From Arenibacter sp. F26102 (GTDB lineage: Bacteria > Bacteroidota > Bacteroidia > Flavobacteriales > Flavobacteriaceae), in the NCBI RefSeq assembly GCF_023015865.1, contig NZ_JALKBC010000011.1:124001-188000 (forward strand): DNA of 64,000 nt. Reading direction: 5' to 3'. Under the pieces are notes generated by a model that was not told the DNA's origin, made no database searches, and worked only from the letters and a program-made list of their open reading frames with translations. Shown here piece after piece: positions 37,122-45,918 of the stretch. The stretch's first letter is position 1, and each line of letters begins with the position of its first letter. Both the position numbers and the translations under genes were made by a program.

Positions 37122-38633
37122 ATGATTTTAAAAATGAATGGATATAAGTTTTTACCAATTTTTTGTTTGTTGGTTTCTTTAGTAAACGGAATTTCGCTTT
37201 TCGGACAAAGTACCAGTGCAAAATCAGTAGTGAAAGTTTATCCTAAAGAGATTAATGACGTTTTACAAAATCCAGGAATTGGTTTTACGACATTTCAACG
37301 ATTTAATGGTGATGAATTAAATTCCGGTGATGGATGGACGGAAGGATACCCTATTGAATATCAAGAATTTAAAGGAGATCTAACTAATAAAAACCACCCA
37401 AAAACAACTATTGCATACTATCGTGTTGCGTGGAGCTTCCTTGAAACGGGGCCAGGAATCTATAATTGGGAACTTATCGATAAGGCTCTAAAGACGGCAG
37501 CTGAAAGAGGACAAACCTTAATGCTTCGTATTGCTCCCTATTATAGTGAAGGTGATAGAGATGCCCCTATTTGGTATAAAAAAATTGTTGGAGAGGAAGA
37601 CCTTAAAATAAAATATTGGAGAGTTGACCCTGAAAGCCCAGAGTATGTTCGTTATTTTGGCGGTATGATCGCTGCTCTTGGGCAAAGATATGACGGGCAT
37701 CCAGACATAGAAGCTATTGATGTTTCTATTGTAGGATTTTATGGGGAAGGGTCAGGCACTCATTTACTTACTGATAAAACAAGACTATCCCTTATTAATT
37801 CCTATTTAGATAATTTCAAGAAAACGCATTTAGTTTTTCAGCCTCTAAACGGTGACGCTCCCCAACCAGAACTTTTGGTAAGAGGTAGCAATATAGCTGC
37901 ATCCTGGCCAGATGGCACTAATACTAATAATGGAGTGGGTTCAAATATGAGGAATTTGGGATGGCGAATAGATTGTTTGGGCGATTTGGGTTATAAGCCC
38001 ACATTTAGTCACATGGGCGATATATATCCTCAGGATATTATTAGAAGTGGAATGAGCGATGCATGGAAAAAAGCACCCATTACAATGGAAATATGTGGCA
38101 CCTTTTTGAGGTGGTTGGAAAAGGAAAAATATGATGAAAAAGATGTTAATTATATTTTTGAACAGGCACTTAAATGGCATGTATCTTCCTTTAACGCCAA
38201 GAGTTCCCCTGTTCCTGAAAAATGGAGTCCTTTGGTTGATGCCTGGTTAAAAAAAATGGGGTATCGTTTTGTGTTAAGAAAATTTTCTTATCCCTCCATA
38301 GTAAAACCTCAAGGGCAATTATTAATTAAGGGTTGGCTAGAAAATAAGGGAGTTGCTCCAATTTATAAAGACTACAAATTTGCAGTTCGATTGAAGAATA
38401 AAACAACTACAAAAGTATTTTCTTTTAATGTTGATATTAGAGATTGGCTACCTGGAGATGTTTATTTAGAAGATAAGCTATACATACCACATGATATGCC
38501 ATTAGGAGATTATCAAATAGAAGTAGCTATTGTTGACCCCGTATTGTTTGAATCTCGCGTAAAATTAGCTATAGAAGGGGTTAATGACGAAGGATGGTAT
38601 ACCATGGGAGACGTTAGCATAGTAGCCAAATAA
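37122..38633 (+). CDS. Exported DUF4832-type protein with glycosidase-like barrel
   Basis: A 503-residue exported protein. After a signal peptide (FLPIFCLLVSLVNGISLFG) come LQNPGIGFTTFQRF and TTIAYYRVAWSFLETGPGIYNWELIDKALKTAAERGQTLMLRI. The latter is a TIM-barrel opening like that of clan GH-A glycosidases. IDVSIVGFYGEGSG carries a glutamate at a strand end that could be the acid/base. The last 120 residues form a beta-sandwich (LLIKGWLENKGVAPIYKDYKFAVRL), which matches DUF4832. No family activity is known to me. A second ATG four codons in is an equal start candidate. First gene of a three-gene operon behind the duplicated paired operators, hence probably under the LacI regulator at 48.5 kb. 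Confidence 0.72.
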   Translation: MILKMNGYKFLPIFCLLVSLVNGISLFGQSTSAKSVVKVYPKEINDVLQNPGIGFTTFQRFNGDELNSGDGWTEGYPIEYQEFKGDLTNKNHPKTTIAYYRVAWSFLETGPGIYNWELIDKALKTAAERGQTLMLRIAPYYSEGDRDAPIWYKKIVGEEDLKIKYWRVDPESPEYVRYFGGMIAALGQRYDGHPDIEAIDVSIVGFYGEGSGTHLLTDKTRLSLINSYLDNFKKTHLVFQPLNGDAPQPELLVRGSNIAASWPDGTNTNNGVGSNMRNLGWRIDCLGDLGYKPTFSHMGDIYPQDIIRSGMSDAWKKAPITMEICGTFLRWLEKEKYDEKDVNYIFEQALKWHVSSFNAKSSPVPEKWSPLVDAWLKKMGYRFVLRKFSYPSIVKPQGQLLIKGWLENKGVAPIYKDYKFAVRLKNKTTTKVFSFNVDIRDWLPGDVYLEDKLYIPHDMPLGDYQIEVAIVDPVLFESRVKLAIEGVNDEGWYTMGDVSIVAK

Positions 38634-38716
38634 CAGGATTTATTATAATGCATTTTACGGGGCTCGTTATCAATATACTCGTATGGATACAAAGAATGTA
38701 TAATTTCCCTAACACT

Positions 38717-39238
38717 ATGATAAAAAAAACATTAATATTTCTTGTGTTAATTATGGCGACTCACCCCATATTGGCCGGGAACAGAACGTTTAATGGTATT
38801 GAAAAAATCACCGATATTTTTAAGCTTGGACATTTGGCCAATGCAGTGGTTCTGGAAGCAAATACTTTTGCTACTGGATATCTAGAAAATCTGAGTGACA
38901 ATAACTTTAAAATCCCGTCTTTCCCCGCCTCTGATCAATTTGCTCCAATCCATAATATCCATACAGAGTATCTTAATAGTGATCCCAATCTGGATGCCAT
39001 ATTAGTCGACATTTTTTATGGGACTCCGTTTAAAAATAGCAGGTATGACTCCAATAAAAGAACTCTTCTAATCGGCGAAGAAAAAGGAATACCCAATGCT
39101 TTGAATCAAAAAAAAAGCGGAATAGACCTTAACGTAGAGGCCAGAGATATTAAAGCAATTCCATTAGCTTACAAAGAGACCTTACGCATTTACTCTAGCA
39201 ACAATCAAGTTCCTAACACATTTAAAACTAATTTCTAA
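38717..39238 (+). CDS. Secreted hypothetical protein
   Basis: A 173-residue protein, counted from the ATG at 38717, with a clear signal peptide (TLIFLVLIMATHPILAG). A longer frame starts at 38648 but its added residues do not fit, and the later ATG places the signal peptide correctly. I recognise no domain. The mature part is mixed helical and strand with no cysteines. Its stop overlaps the next start by one base (TAATG), so it is translated together with the DUF5107 gene. As a middle gene of the operon it may work with DUF4832 and DUF5107 products at the periplasm or surface. Confidence 0.55.
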   Translation: MIKKTLIFLVLIMATHPILAGNRTFNGIEKITDIFKLGHLANAVVLEANTFATGYLENLSDNNFKIPSFPASDQFAPIHNIHTEYLNSDPNLDAILVDIFYGTPFKNSRYDSNKRTLLIGEEKGIPNALNQKKSGIDLNVEARDIKAIPLAYKETLRIYSSNNQVPNTFKTNF

Positions 39239-42200
39239 TGTCAAAACATTTACACCTAACCTTAGTACTTTTAGCTGTTGGCCTGTATTTTAATGCCCAA
39301 GCACAATCTATATCCATTAAAGAAGAATTAAAATCAATAGACACCTATGGTTTTGGAGAGCCCAATCCTGTGCCACTATTGACTGAAAATGCCGAAATCT
39401 ACCCGTATTTTAAGTTTGAAGGCTATCAACAAAAATCAAAGAAAAAAGATTGGAAGGTTGTCACCTTAGAAAACGATTACATTAAAGTAATGGTACTGCC
39501 CGAAATAGGTGGAAAAATCTGGGGAGCCATTGAAAAAAGTACAGGAGAAGAATTCCTATATAAAAATGAGGTTATAAAGTTTCGGAATATCGGCATGAGA
39601 GGTCCTTGGACCTCTGGAGGCATTGAATTCAACTTTGGGGTCATTGGGCATCATCCGTCTACTGCAACACCTGTAGACTACCTAATGCGCACCAATGCAG
39701 ATGGTAGTGTCAGTTGTTTTGTTAGTAACTTAGACTTGCCTTCAAACACAAAATGGACCGTAGAAATTAGATTAGAGAAAGATAAGGCCTATTTTGAAAC
39801 AAATGCATCTTGGTACAATGCCTCTCCCCTAACGGAATCGTATTACAATTGGATGACTGGGGCTGCAAGAACTAGTAACGATTTAGAATTTTTTATTCCT
39901 GGAAATGCTTATTTAAAGCATAATGGAGATGCTCATTCTTGGCCTATAGACGACAAAGATCGAAATCTTTTAATGTATAAAAATAATAATTTCGGTCCGG
40001 ATAAATCATACCACATAGTAGGTGAATTTAATGACTTTTTTGGTGGTTATTATCATGATAAAGAGTTCGGTTTTGGTCAATGGTCTCTTTATGAGGAAAT
40101 GCCTGGACAAAAACTATGGCTTTGGTCCCAATCACGATCCGGAGGTATTTGGGAAGATTTACTTACAGACACTGATGGCCAATATATAGAGTTTCAGGCA
40201 GGAAGACTTTTTGACCAATACAAACTAACAGAAGCTGTAAACCCAATTAGCCAAGTAGGATTCGACCCCTATGTAATGGACAGATGGAGTGAAATCTGGT
40301 TTCCTTTCAAAAAAATAGGAGGCATGGTAGATGCTTCACCAGAAGGGGTTTTGAATGTTGAAATCGTTGATGGAGAAGCGGTGATCAGTGTAAACGCACT
40401 ACAAGATTTACATTCGGAAATTCATATTATAGCCGGACAAAAAGCTCTTACCGAGGCAATTGACCTAAAACCTATGGATATATTTTCAAAAAAAATAACT
40501 CTTGATAGCACAGAAGAAATAGAAGTTTATGTAGATGGAACTGAGTTATCTTATAACAGTGCTTCTACGGAAAACACGTTAAAAAGGCCTTTTCATTCTG
40601 ATAAAGACTTGGATATCTCCGAAAGTGAAAAACTACTTTTTGCGGGTATTGAGACCCTAGAATCCCGTGAATTTGAAAAAGCCCATGAACACCTGTCCAA
40701 TCTAGTTAAAATTGACCCATCAAACACTGCAGCATTGGTCAAATTAGCTGAATTGGAGTACCGTAAAACCAATTATGACCTTGCGCTAGAATATGCTAAC
40801 ACCGTTCTACGAATGGACACCTATAATTCTAGTGCCAATTACATGGCAGGTATAATTTACAGGGCGAAGGATGATGCTATCAATTCTTTAGAATCCTTAG
40901 GCTGGGCAGCACGTGATATTAAATATAGGTCTGTTGCCTATGCCCAAATAGCCGAAATCTATCTAGCCGATAAAAATTATTCTCGAGCTGAGACTTATGC
41001 CAATAAATCACTGGATTTTAATACTTACGGCATTAATGCCAGAGAAGTTTTACTTCTACTACATAGGGCCAACAATGATCAAGATGCGTTCAATCTAGAA
41101 AAAGAACGTATTCTATCAATTGATCCTTTAAACTATTTAGTGGCTATTGAAACTGCACGACTAATTGACGAATCAAGTGATTTCAAAATTGACCTAAATA
41201 TTCAAAACGAATTTAAGGAAGAAACCTTATTGACCCAAGCATTGCGGTACAACGAACTCAATTTTAAATCTGAAGCGATCTTAACCTTATCCTCTAGCTT
41301 TAAAAGTCCTAAAAACCAGCTTTGGAGCGCTTACTTGCAAAAAGATTCAGATCCGAATGCGAGCGAACTACTTTTGAATGCTATGTTATCCGAGCCAATC
41401 GATTTTATTTTTCCATACCGTAGAGAAACAATTCCTGTTCTGGAATGGGCCACAGCGAAAAACACAAACTGGAAATTAAAATATTACTTGGCCCAAAATT
41501 ATATTGCGGTAGGATTAAAGACCAAAGGAATCAATATTTTAAAGGAATTGGCGAATGAACCGGATTCACCTGTATTTTACCGCTTTAGGGCAAAGCTATA
41601 TTTAGCTGATTTGGATACTTATTCTTCTAAGTCTGCCCTTGAAGATCTACAAAAAGCTTTGGACTTACAACCCAATGATTGGAAGGTATGGGAAGAAAAC
41701 ATTCTATTGAACCAATTACTCGAAGAAGATAAAAACGCCTACTCACTTTCAAAGAAAGCTTATAAGAAATTCCCAAAAAACTACAATATAGGATTAGCAT
41801 ATGCGAAGTCGCTTTTAAACCTTGAGCACTATCAACAAGTTTCAAAAATACTTGAGGACATACAGGTGCTGCCTTATGAACATGCCAACGAGAGCCGAAA
41901 TATATACGAAAAGGCGTACATAGCAATGGCTGTACAAGAAATTAAAAAAGAGAAGTACACCAACGCACTGGCTGTTTTAGAAAAAGCCAAAAAATGGCCT
42001 GAAAATATTGGTGTGGGCAAGCCTTATACCCCGGATGAAAGAATATGTGATTATTTGACGGCTATAACCCTTGACAAACTGGGAAAACACAACGAGAGCA
42101 AAGAGGTAATGCTTGCTATTATTACATATACAAAAGAACACTATTCCATGAATAGCACCAATCATCTAGCGGGTCTATTGGCCGCTAAAACAATGGGAGG

Positions 42201-42372
42201 GAGCACTAATTTGGTTGAAGACCAATTAATAGCGACATCTACCAATAACGCATCGACCCAAATAGCATTGTCCATTTTCAAAGAAGATTTAAAAGCTACC
42301 AAGGAACTAGGTGAAAAACTTAAATTATCCGATACCGAATTGGAATTTTTGCAATGGCTAAAAGACCTATAA
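39238..42372 (+). CDS. Exported DUF5107 and TPR-repeat protein
   Basis: A 1044-residue exported protein (signal MSKHLHLTLVLLAVGLYFNA). Residues about 40-350 match the DUF5107 pattern, a sugar-mutarotase-like beta-sandwich: VMVLPEIGGKIWGAIEKSTGEEFLYKNEV, then GIEFNFGVIGHHPSTATPVDY and AQ-rich strands to FQAGRLFDQYKL. From about 460 to the end a long array of tetratricopeptide repeats is visible (AHEHLSNLVKIDPSNTAALVKLAELEYRKTNYDLALEYANTVL). The mutarotase-like part may bind a carbohydrate; the TPR part may bind partners. It is the last gene of the DUF4832 operon and ends before a terminator at 42402. Confidence 0.82.
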   Translation: MSKHLHLTLVLLAVGLYFNAQAQSISIKEELKSIDTYGFGEPNPVPLLTENAEIYPYFKFEGYQQKSKKKDWKVVTLENDYIKVMVLPEIGGKIWGAIEKSTGEEFLYKNEVIKFRNIGMRGPWTSGGIEFNFGVIGHHPSTATPVDYLMRTNADGSVSCFVSNLDLPSNTKWTVEIRLEKDKAYFETNASWYNASPLTESYYNWMTGAARTSNDLEFFIPGNAYLKHNGDAHSWPIDDKDRNLLMYKNNNFGPDKSYHIVGEFNDFFGGYYHDKEFGFGQWSLYEEMPGQKLWLWSQSRSGGIWEDLLTDTDGQYIEFQAGRLFDQYKLTEAVNPISQVGFDPYVMDRWSEIWFPFKKIGGMVDASPEGVLNVEIVDGEAVISVNALQDLHSEIHIIAGQKALTEAIDLKPMDIFSKKITLDSTEEIEVYVDGTELSYNSASTENTLKRPFHSDKDLDISESEKLLFAGIETLESREFEKAHEHLSNLVKIDPSNTAALVKLAELEYRKTNYDLALEYANTVLRMDTYNSSANYMAGIIYRAKDDAINSLESLGWAARDIKYRSVAYAQIAEIYLADKNYSRAETYANKSLDFNTYGINAREVLLLLHRANNDQDAFNLEKERILSIDPLNYLVAIETARLIDESSDFKIDLNIQNEFKEETLLTQALRYNELNFKSEAILTLSSSFKSPKNQLWSAYLQKDSDPNASELLLNAMLSEPIDFIFPYRRETIPVLEWATAKNTNWKLKYYLAQNYIAVGLKTKGINILKELANEPDSPVFYRFRAKLYLADLDTYSSKSALEDLQKALDLQPNDWKVWEENILLNQLLEEDKNAYSLSKKAYKKFPKNYNIGLAYAKSLLNLEHYQQVSKILEDIQVLPYEHANESRNIYEKAYIAMAVQEIKKEKYTNALAVLEKAKKWPENIGVGKPYTPDERICDYLTAITLDKLGKHNESKEVMLAIITYTKEHYSMNSTNHLAGLLAAKTMGGSTNLVEDQLIATSTNNASTQIALSIFKEDLKATKELGEKLKLSDTELEFLQWLKDL

Positions 42373-42401
42373 AAGGACTATCTTATAACGTGTATAAATA
42401 G

Positions 42402-42433
42402 AAAATAGCTGGGGCTTTCCCCAGCTATTTTTT
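42402..42433 (+). terminator. Rho-independent terminator after the DUF5107 gene
   Basis: AAAATAGCTGGGG and CCCCAGCTATTTT form a perfect stem over a CTTT-like loop, with A and T runs on the two sides. It is nearly the same hairpin as at 44231-44262. Confidence 0.92.
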
Positions 42434-42954
42434 GGTTTAACCCTAACTATTTGCACTTTCTAAAAATGGGTTCACCGATCAATTTCTAAAGCAGTTCAAA
42501 ACTGCAGTGAGCTCTATGCCCATTTGGATTACGGAAAGCATAGCCGACCGTTTGATTCCAACATGGATAATGTTTATTTTGCCATAATGGGGCGCAACCT
42601 CCATCGGGAATAGCCGTTCCAAGGACCGTGAGGCGCCTTCAATTGCATGATAGTACCCAAACGCGACCATATATCGACGGGCTCGAGAACGCGATCGTAT
42701 CGCGCTATACAAAGGGAATGTGCCACAACAGTCAAGTTAGCCAGTGTTAGGATATATCTACGTTAATTGTTTAAATAGGTGGCATCGTCCCCAAGATGTG
42801 AGGTCACCAAGACCATTTACAGCGTTGCGGCTACGCAGGGACGAAAAAAAGGTCAGAACTTTAGAAAAAAGCCGGACCCCTGTTATATTCAATTTACACC
42901 GCTTTGCAGGATAGGAATAGTGTCTTTGAAGACTATGATTTTGACGGTCTATTG
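42434..42954. other. Decayed sequence without intact gene
   Basis: About 520 bases between the terminator and the next stop. Composition is less AT-rich than neighbouring spacers. Plus-strand fragments such as SKAVQNCSELYAHLDYGKHS and DSTQTRPYIDGLENAIVSRY read in different frames with stops between, as in a dead gene. I could not assign a family; a mobile-element origin is possible. Confidence 0.4.
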
Positions 42955-43983
42955 TTAGTCCTCAAGTAGTTCATTTAATGCAAATTCTGTTAACATTTCG
43001 TGATTACCTTCAAATATTGATAAACTTAAATTTCCAAATTCCTTCTTTAAACAAATTTTTCTATCGGCAATATTCCCAAATTCTCCCAATGGTTCCCGTT
43101 TTTCGAACAACTTCAATTTCTCGGAAGTCGTTACATATTTTAAGGTGTCAGTTACGGACATATCTGTCAATAACTTATTGTAAAAATGTATTGAATGGCT
43201 TATCGGAACACTACCTTGTATTCCATCAAAAATACCGGCATAAATAAAAAGTTTTGAACTTTCTAATTTCTCTACTGGGGAATTCCAATAAAGCGGTGAT
43301 TTTAGTTGAGCATTTGCGGTATTCAGTACGGTGTCTGAACCTGTGCAATCAAGAATATTCGCTGCGTAATTGTTATTTCTTATTTTACTTTCATTATGCC
43401 AAGCCATCAAGTCTGTTATTGATGCCCACGCTGAAAACTTTTTAATCTTATGTTTAGATTTCATAAAAGTACTTAGCGTGGCATAGCCACCACCACTTAC
43501 ACCCATAACATATATTCTATCTGTGTCAACATTGGAATTCCCAATCGCGTAAGTTATTGCATCATCAATGTCTGATAATGCCAATTCACTGCAGCAGGCA
43601 CTAACTGTTTTGTTTGCCCCGCGAAAATCTGGATGGATATAATTCAAATCCTTCTGTTTGCATAGCTCTGCTAAGTCGTCCTTTTGTGAATAATCACCAC
43701 TCCAAGTATGTAAACTTACTATTAATGGTTTTGGATCAGGTGACTTTGATTTATAGAAATATGATTTCTGGAAATTATTGTCCTTACTCGATTTAATTTC
43801 AACTATTTCAAATGCTTTACCCCAATCTGACTCCCGTGTATCGTCAAACTTTATATAAGTTTCACCAAATGGCTTTTGAATGAAGGACCAAGCCGTCTTA
43901 TTGTGTCTAATAAAAATTCCTATTCCTACCCCGAATATTAAAATCAGGATAATGGTTGTTAATTTTAAATGTCTGTTTTTCAT
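42955..43983 (-). CDS. Membrane-anchored alpha/beta-hydrolase
   Basis: A 342-residue protein with one N-terminal membrane helix (TTIILILIFGVGIGIFI) that probably anchors it outside the cytoplasm. The mature part is an alpha/beta-hydrolase: KPLIVSLHTWSGDYSQKDD near residue 83, nucleophile elbow VMGVSGGGYATLSTFM near 158, and KLFIYAGIFDGIQGSVPISHS near 243 carrying the likely acid. The histidine is in SIFEGNHEMLTEFAL near the end. This is the prolyl-oligopeptidase-like layout. It is convergent with the DUF5107 operon and single. Substrate unknown. Confidence 0.8.
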   Translation of the reverse strand: MKNRHLKLTTIILILIFGVGIGIFIRHNKTAWSFIQKPFGETYIKFDDTRESDWGKAFEIVEIKSSKDNNFQKSYFYKSKSPDPKPLIVSLHTWSGDYSQKDDLAELCKQKDLNYIHPDFRGANKTVSACCSELALSDIDDAITYAIGNSNVDTDRIYVMGVSGGGYATLSTFMKSKHKIKKFSAWASITDLMAWHNESKIRNNNYAANILDCTGSDTVLNTANAQLKSPLYWNSPVEKLESSKLFIYAGIFDGIQGSVPISHSIHFYNKLLTDMSVTDTLKYVTTSEKLKLFEKREPLGEFGNIADRKICLKKEFGNLSLSIFEGNHEMLTEFALNELLED

Positions 43984-44454
43984 TATACTGTGAAATTTTT
44001 AGTGGTAATCTTCATTTTTATCACGCATCGCAGATTGCATAAAAATCTATACTATAATACAACTTGATTTGAAGCCAAAGATGAGCACACGGTTTTTTTA
44101 TTTCGCTGATAATGGTTTCTGAAACGTGCGTATAGATCATAGTACGGTATTCTGAATCTTACCAACTCAAAATTTTAAACGAACTTACTGGAGACCTACC
44201 ATTATAATGTGTAAATAATTAAAACTAAACAAAAAAATAGCTGGGCATTCCCCAGCTATTTTCTATTTACAAATTTTATGGGATAATCCTCTTTATATTG
44301 ATATTGTATTCTTCTTTTCGATGTAAATTTGGATGACCAACCTCAACCATAGCAATGTGGCCATTCAAGTGTTTAGCCATGTTTAATGGGTATAAATAGC
44401 TGGACCAATAGCAAATTTTTAATTAGCAAACGAATTGTAGAATCAATAAAATAA
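43984..44454. other. Spacer with terminator
   Basis: About 470 bases between two minus-strand genes. It contains the terminator at 44231-44262 and a 34-codon minus-strand frame (44276-44380, ATG start) that I cannot assign and that may be chance. The part nearest 43984 must hold the hydrolase promoter. Confidence 0.45.
44231..44262 (-). terminator. Rho-independent terminator after the Gfo/Idh gene
   Basis: On the minus strand AAAATAGCTGGGG pairs with CCCAGCTATTTT and is followed by T residues. Stem sequence and flanks (TGTGTAAAT-like) match the hairpin at 42402, so the two share an origin. Confidence 0.85.
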
Positions 44455-45816
44455 TTAGCGATGATCTACAATCTTTTCGCTCTCTCGATCCCAATAAAGC
44501 TTCTTACCTTCACGGTAAGCTTGTGTAGCCATTATACTAGCAATCGAATGCCAAAAGCCCGTATGAATATGACCATTGGGTACAAGATCCCTGTTCCTCA
44601 TACAATCAACCCAATTATCAAGGTGAAAAGGCATATTATCGCTCAAATAAACGGGTCCAACTTTCATATCGTATTCTTCCGTTGTTACAATTTCCGCTTT
44701 TCCACTCTTTACTGCCTCTTTCATTCCTCCATAAAAATCAAACCCCCCAGGAATATTTTGGTGTTCGGGTATAAAAAACCAGCGTGGACTTCCTTCACCT
44801 CCAGCTGCAAATAAAGTTCCGTCTTTCCCCCGTATACAAGTGTGATCACCGAATTTGTTGGCATAATTGGAAGCGTAAGAATAAGAAAATTTCTCATCGT
44901 CATAGGTTGAAAGCGCCTGAAAGGTATCCGGATTTTGGCGGATGTCTGGCCAACCGAATATCCCACCATTGGCAACCATTGTATCCGGAATGTCCGTATC
45001 TGTGTAGAAATGAACCAATCCAGCCCCGTGACTCATCCATTGTGAGGTAATTCCACCCGAATAATCACGGAATATCCTAAATTCAAAGTATTTTCGAGCA
45101 TCAAAGGGAACATAAGGTTTACCTAAAAGCCACCTGTTCCAGTCAGTGTCCTCTTCTCTAATAGCAGCAACATCGGGATCATTTGGAACATGCCAGCGAT
45201 GATCATTATCATTCCATACCTGTTCAATTTTTGTAATCTGGCCCAATCTCCCGGAACGAATGATATCGCGCACCTTGAGCTGCATAGGGTCGCTCAGCCA
45301 TTGTGACCCCAGCTGTACAACCTGTGAGGTGGCCAAAACAGCATTTCTCGCAAGCTTAGCATCCTCCACATCTGTGGCCATAGGTTTTTCACAATAACAA
45401 TCTTTACCCGCCCCAACAACTTCCGCCAACAACTTTGCATGTTGATGATCGCCTGTACCTATCATTACCGCGTCAAGATCTTTCATTTCAAGCATATCTT
45501 CGGAATATTTAAACTGCTTCACATCAGTTCCAAACATCTTTTTGCAGTTTGCAGCTGCTTTTTCTTTATTGACCTTCCAAATATCACAAACGGAAACTAC
45601 ATTAAGGTTCTTTTTCTTGGCCGACGCTTCAACCATAATTTGATGCCCACCGCTTCGAGCACCACACCCTAGAAATCCAATATTAATCCGGTCGTTGGAA
45701 CCAATAATACGGGCATAACTACTTGCCGGAAATCCCATAGCTCCTATGGTAACCCCAGCTGCACCCAAAGAAGATTTCTTAATAAATTTCCTTCTTGAAT
45801 CATTCAAATTTTGCAT
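44455..45816 (-). CDS. Tat-exported Gfo/Idh/MocA family oxidoreductase
   Basis: A 453-residue NAD(P)-dependent oxidoreductase. A twin-arginine signal is clear: SRRKFIKKSSLGAAGVTIGAMGF at residues 7-29, so it is exported folded, with its cofactor. The Rossmann part begins INIGFLGCGARSGGHQIMVEAS, and the family motif is DCYCEKPMATDVEDAKL near 133. The C-terminal alpha/beta domain has NRWLLGKPYVPFDARKYFEFRIFRDYSGG. Exported members with bound NADP catalyse sugar oxidation-reduction or related steps. The gene lies 102 bases after the esterase gene on the same strand and ends before a terminator, so the two form the leftward operon from the LacI control region. Confidence 0.9.
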   Translation of the reverse strand: MQNLNDSRRKFIKKSSLGAAGVTIGAMGFPASSYARIIGSNDRINIGFLGCGARSGGHQIMVEASAKKKNLNVVSVCDIWKVNKEKAAANCKKMFGTDVKQFKYSEDMLEMKDLDAVMIGTGDHQHAKLLAEVVGAGKDCYCEKPMATDVEDAKLARNAVLATSQVVQLGSQWLSDPMQLKVRDIIRSGRLGQITKIEQVWNDNDHRWHVPNDPDVAAIREEDTDWNRWLLGKPYVPFDARKYFEFRIFRDYSGGITSQWMSHGAGLVHFYTDTDIPDTMVANGGIFGWPDIRQNPDTFQALSTYDDEKFSYSYASNYANKFGDHTCIRGKDGTLFAAGGEGSPRWFFIPEHQNIPGGFDFYGGMKEAVKSGKAEIVTTEEYDMKVGPVYLSDNMPFHLDNWVDCMRNRDLVPNGHIHTGFWHSIASIMATQAYREGKKLYWDRESEKIVDHR

Positions 45817-45918
45817 AATTTATAAATTATTTTTATGAATATATATTTACTTCTATTACATTGAACCTTAATTCAGACCACTACTTACTAGTAACCTTCT
45901 GAACTATATACATTTTTA

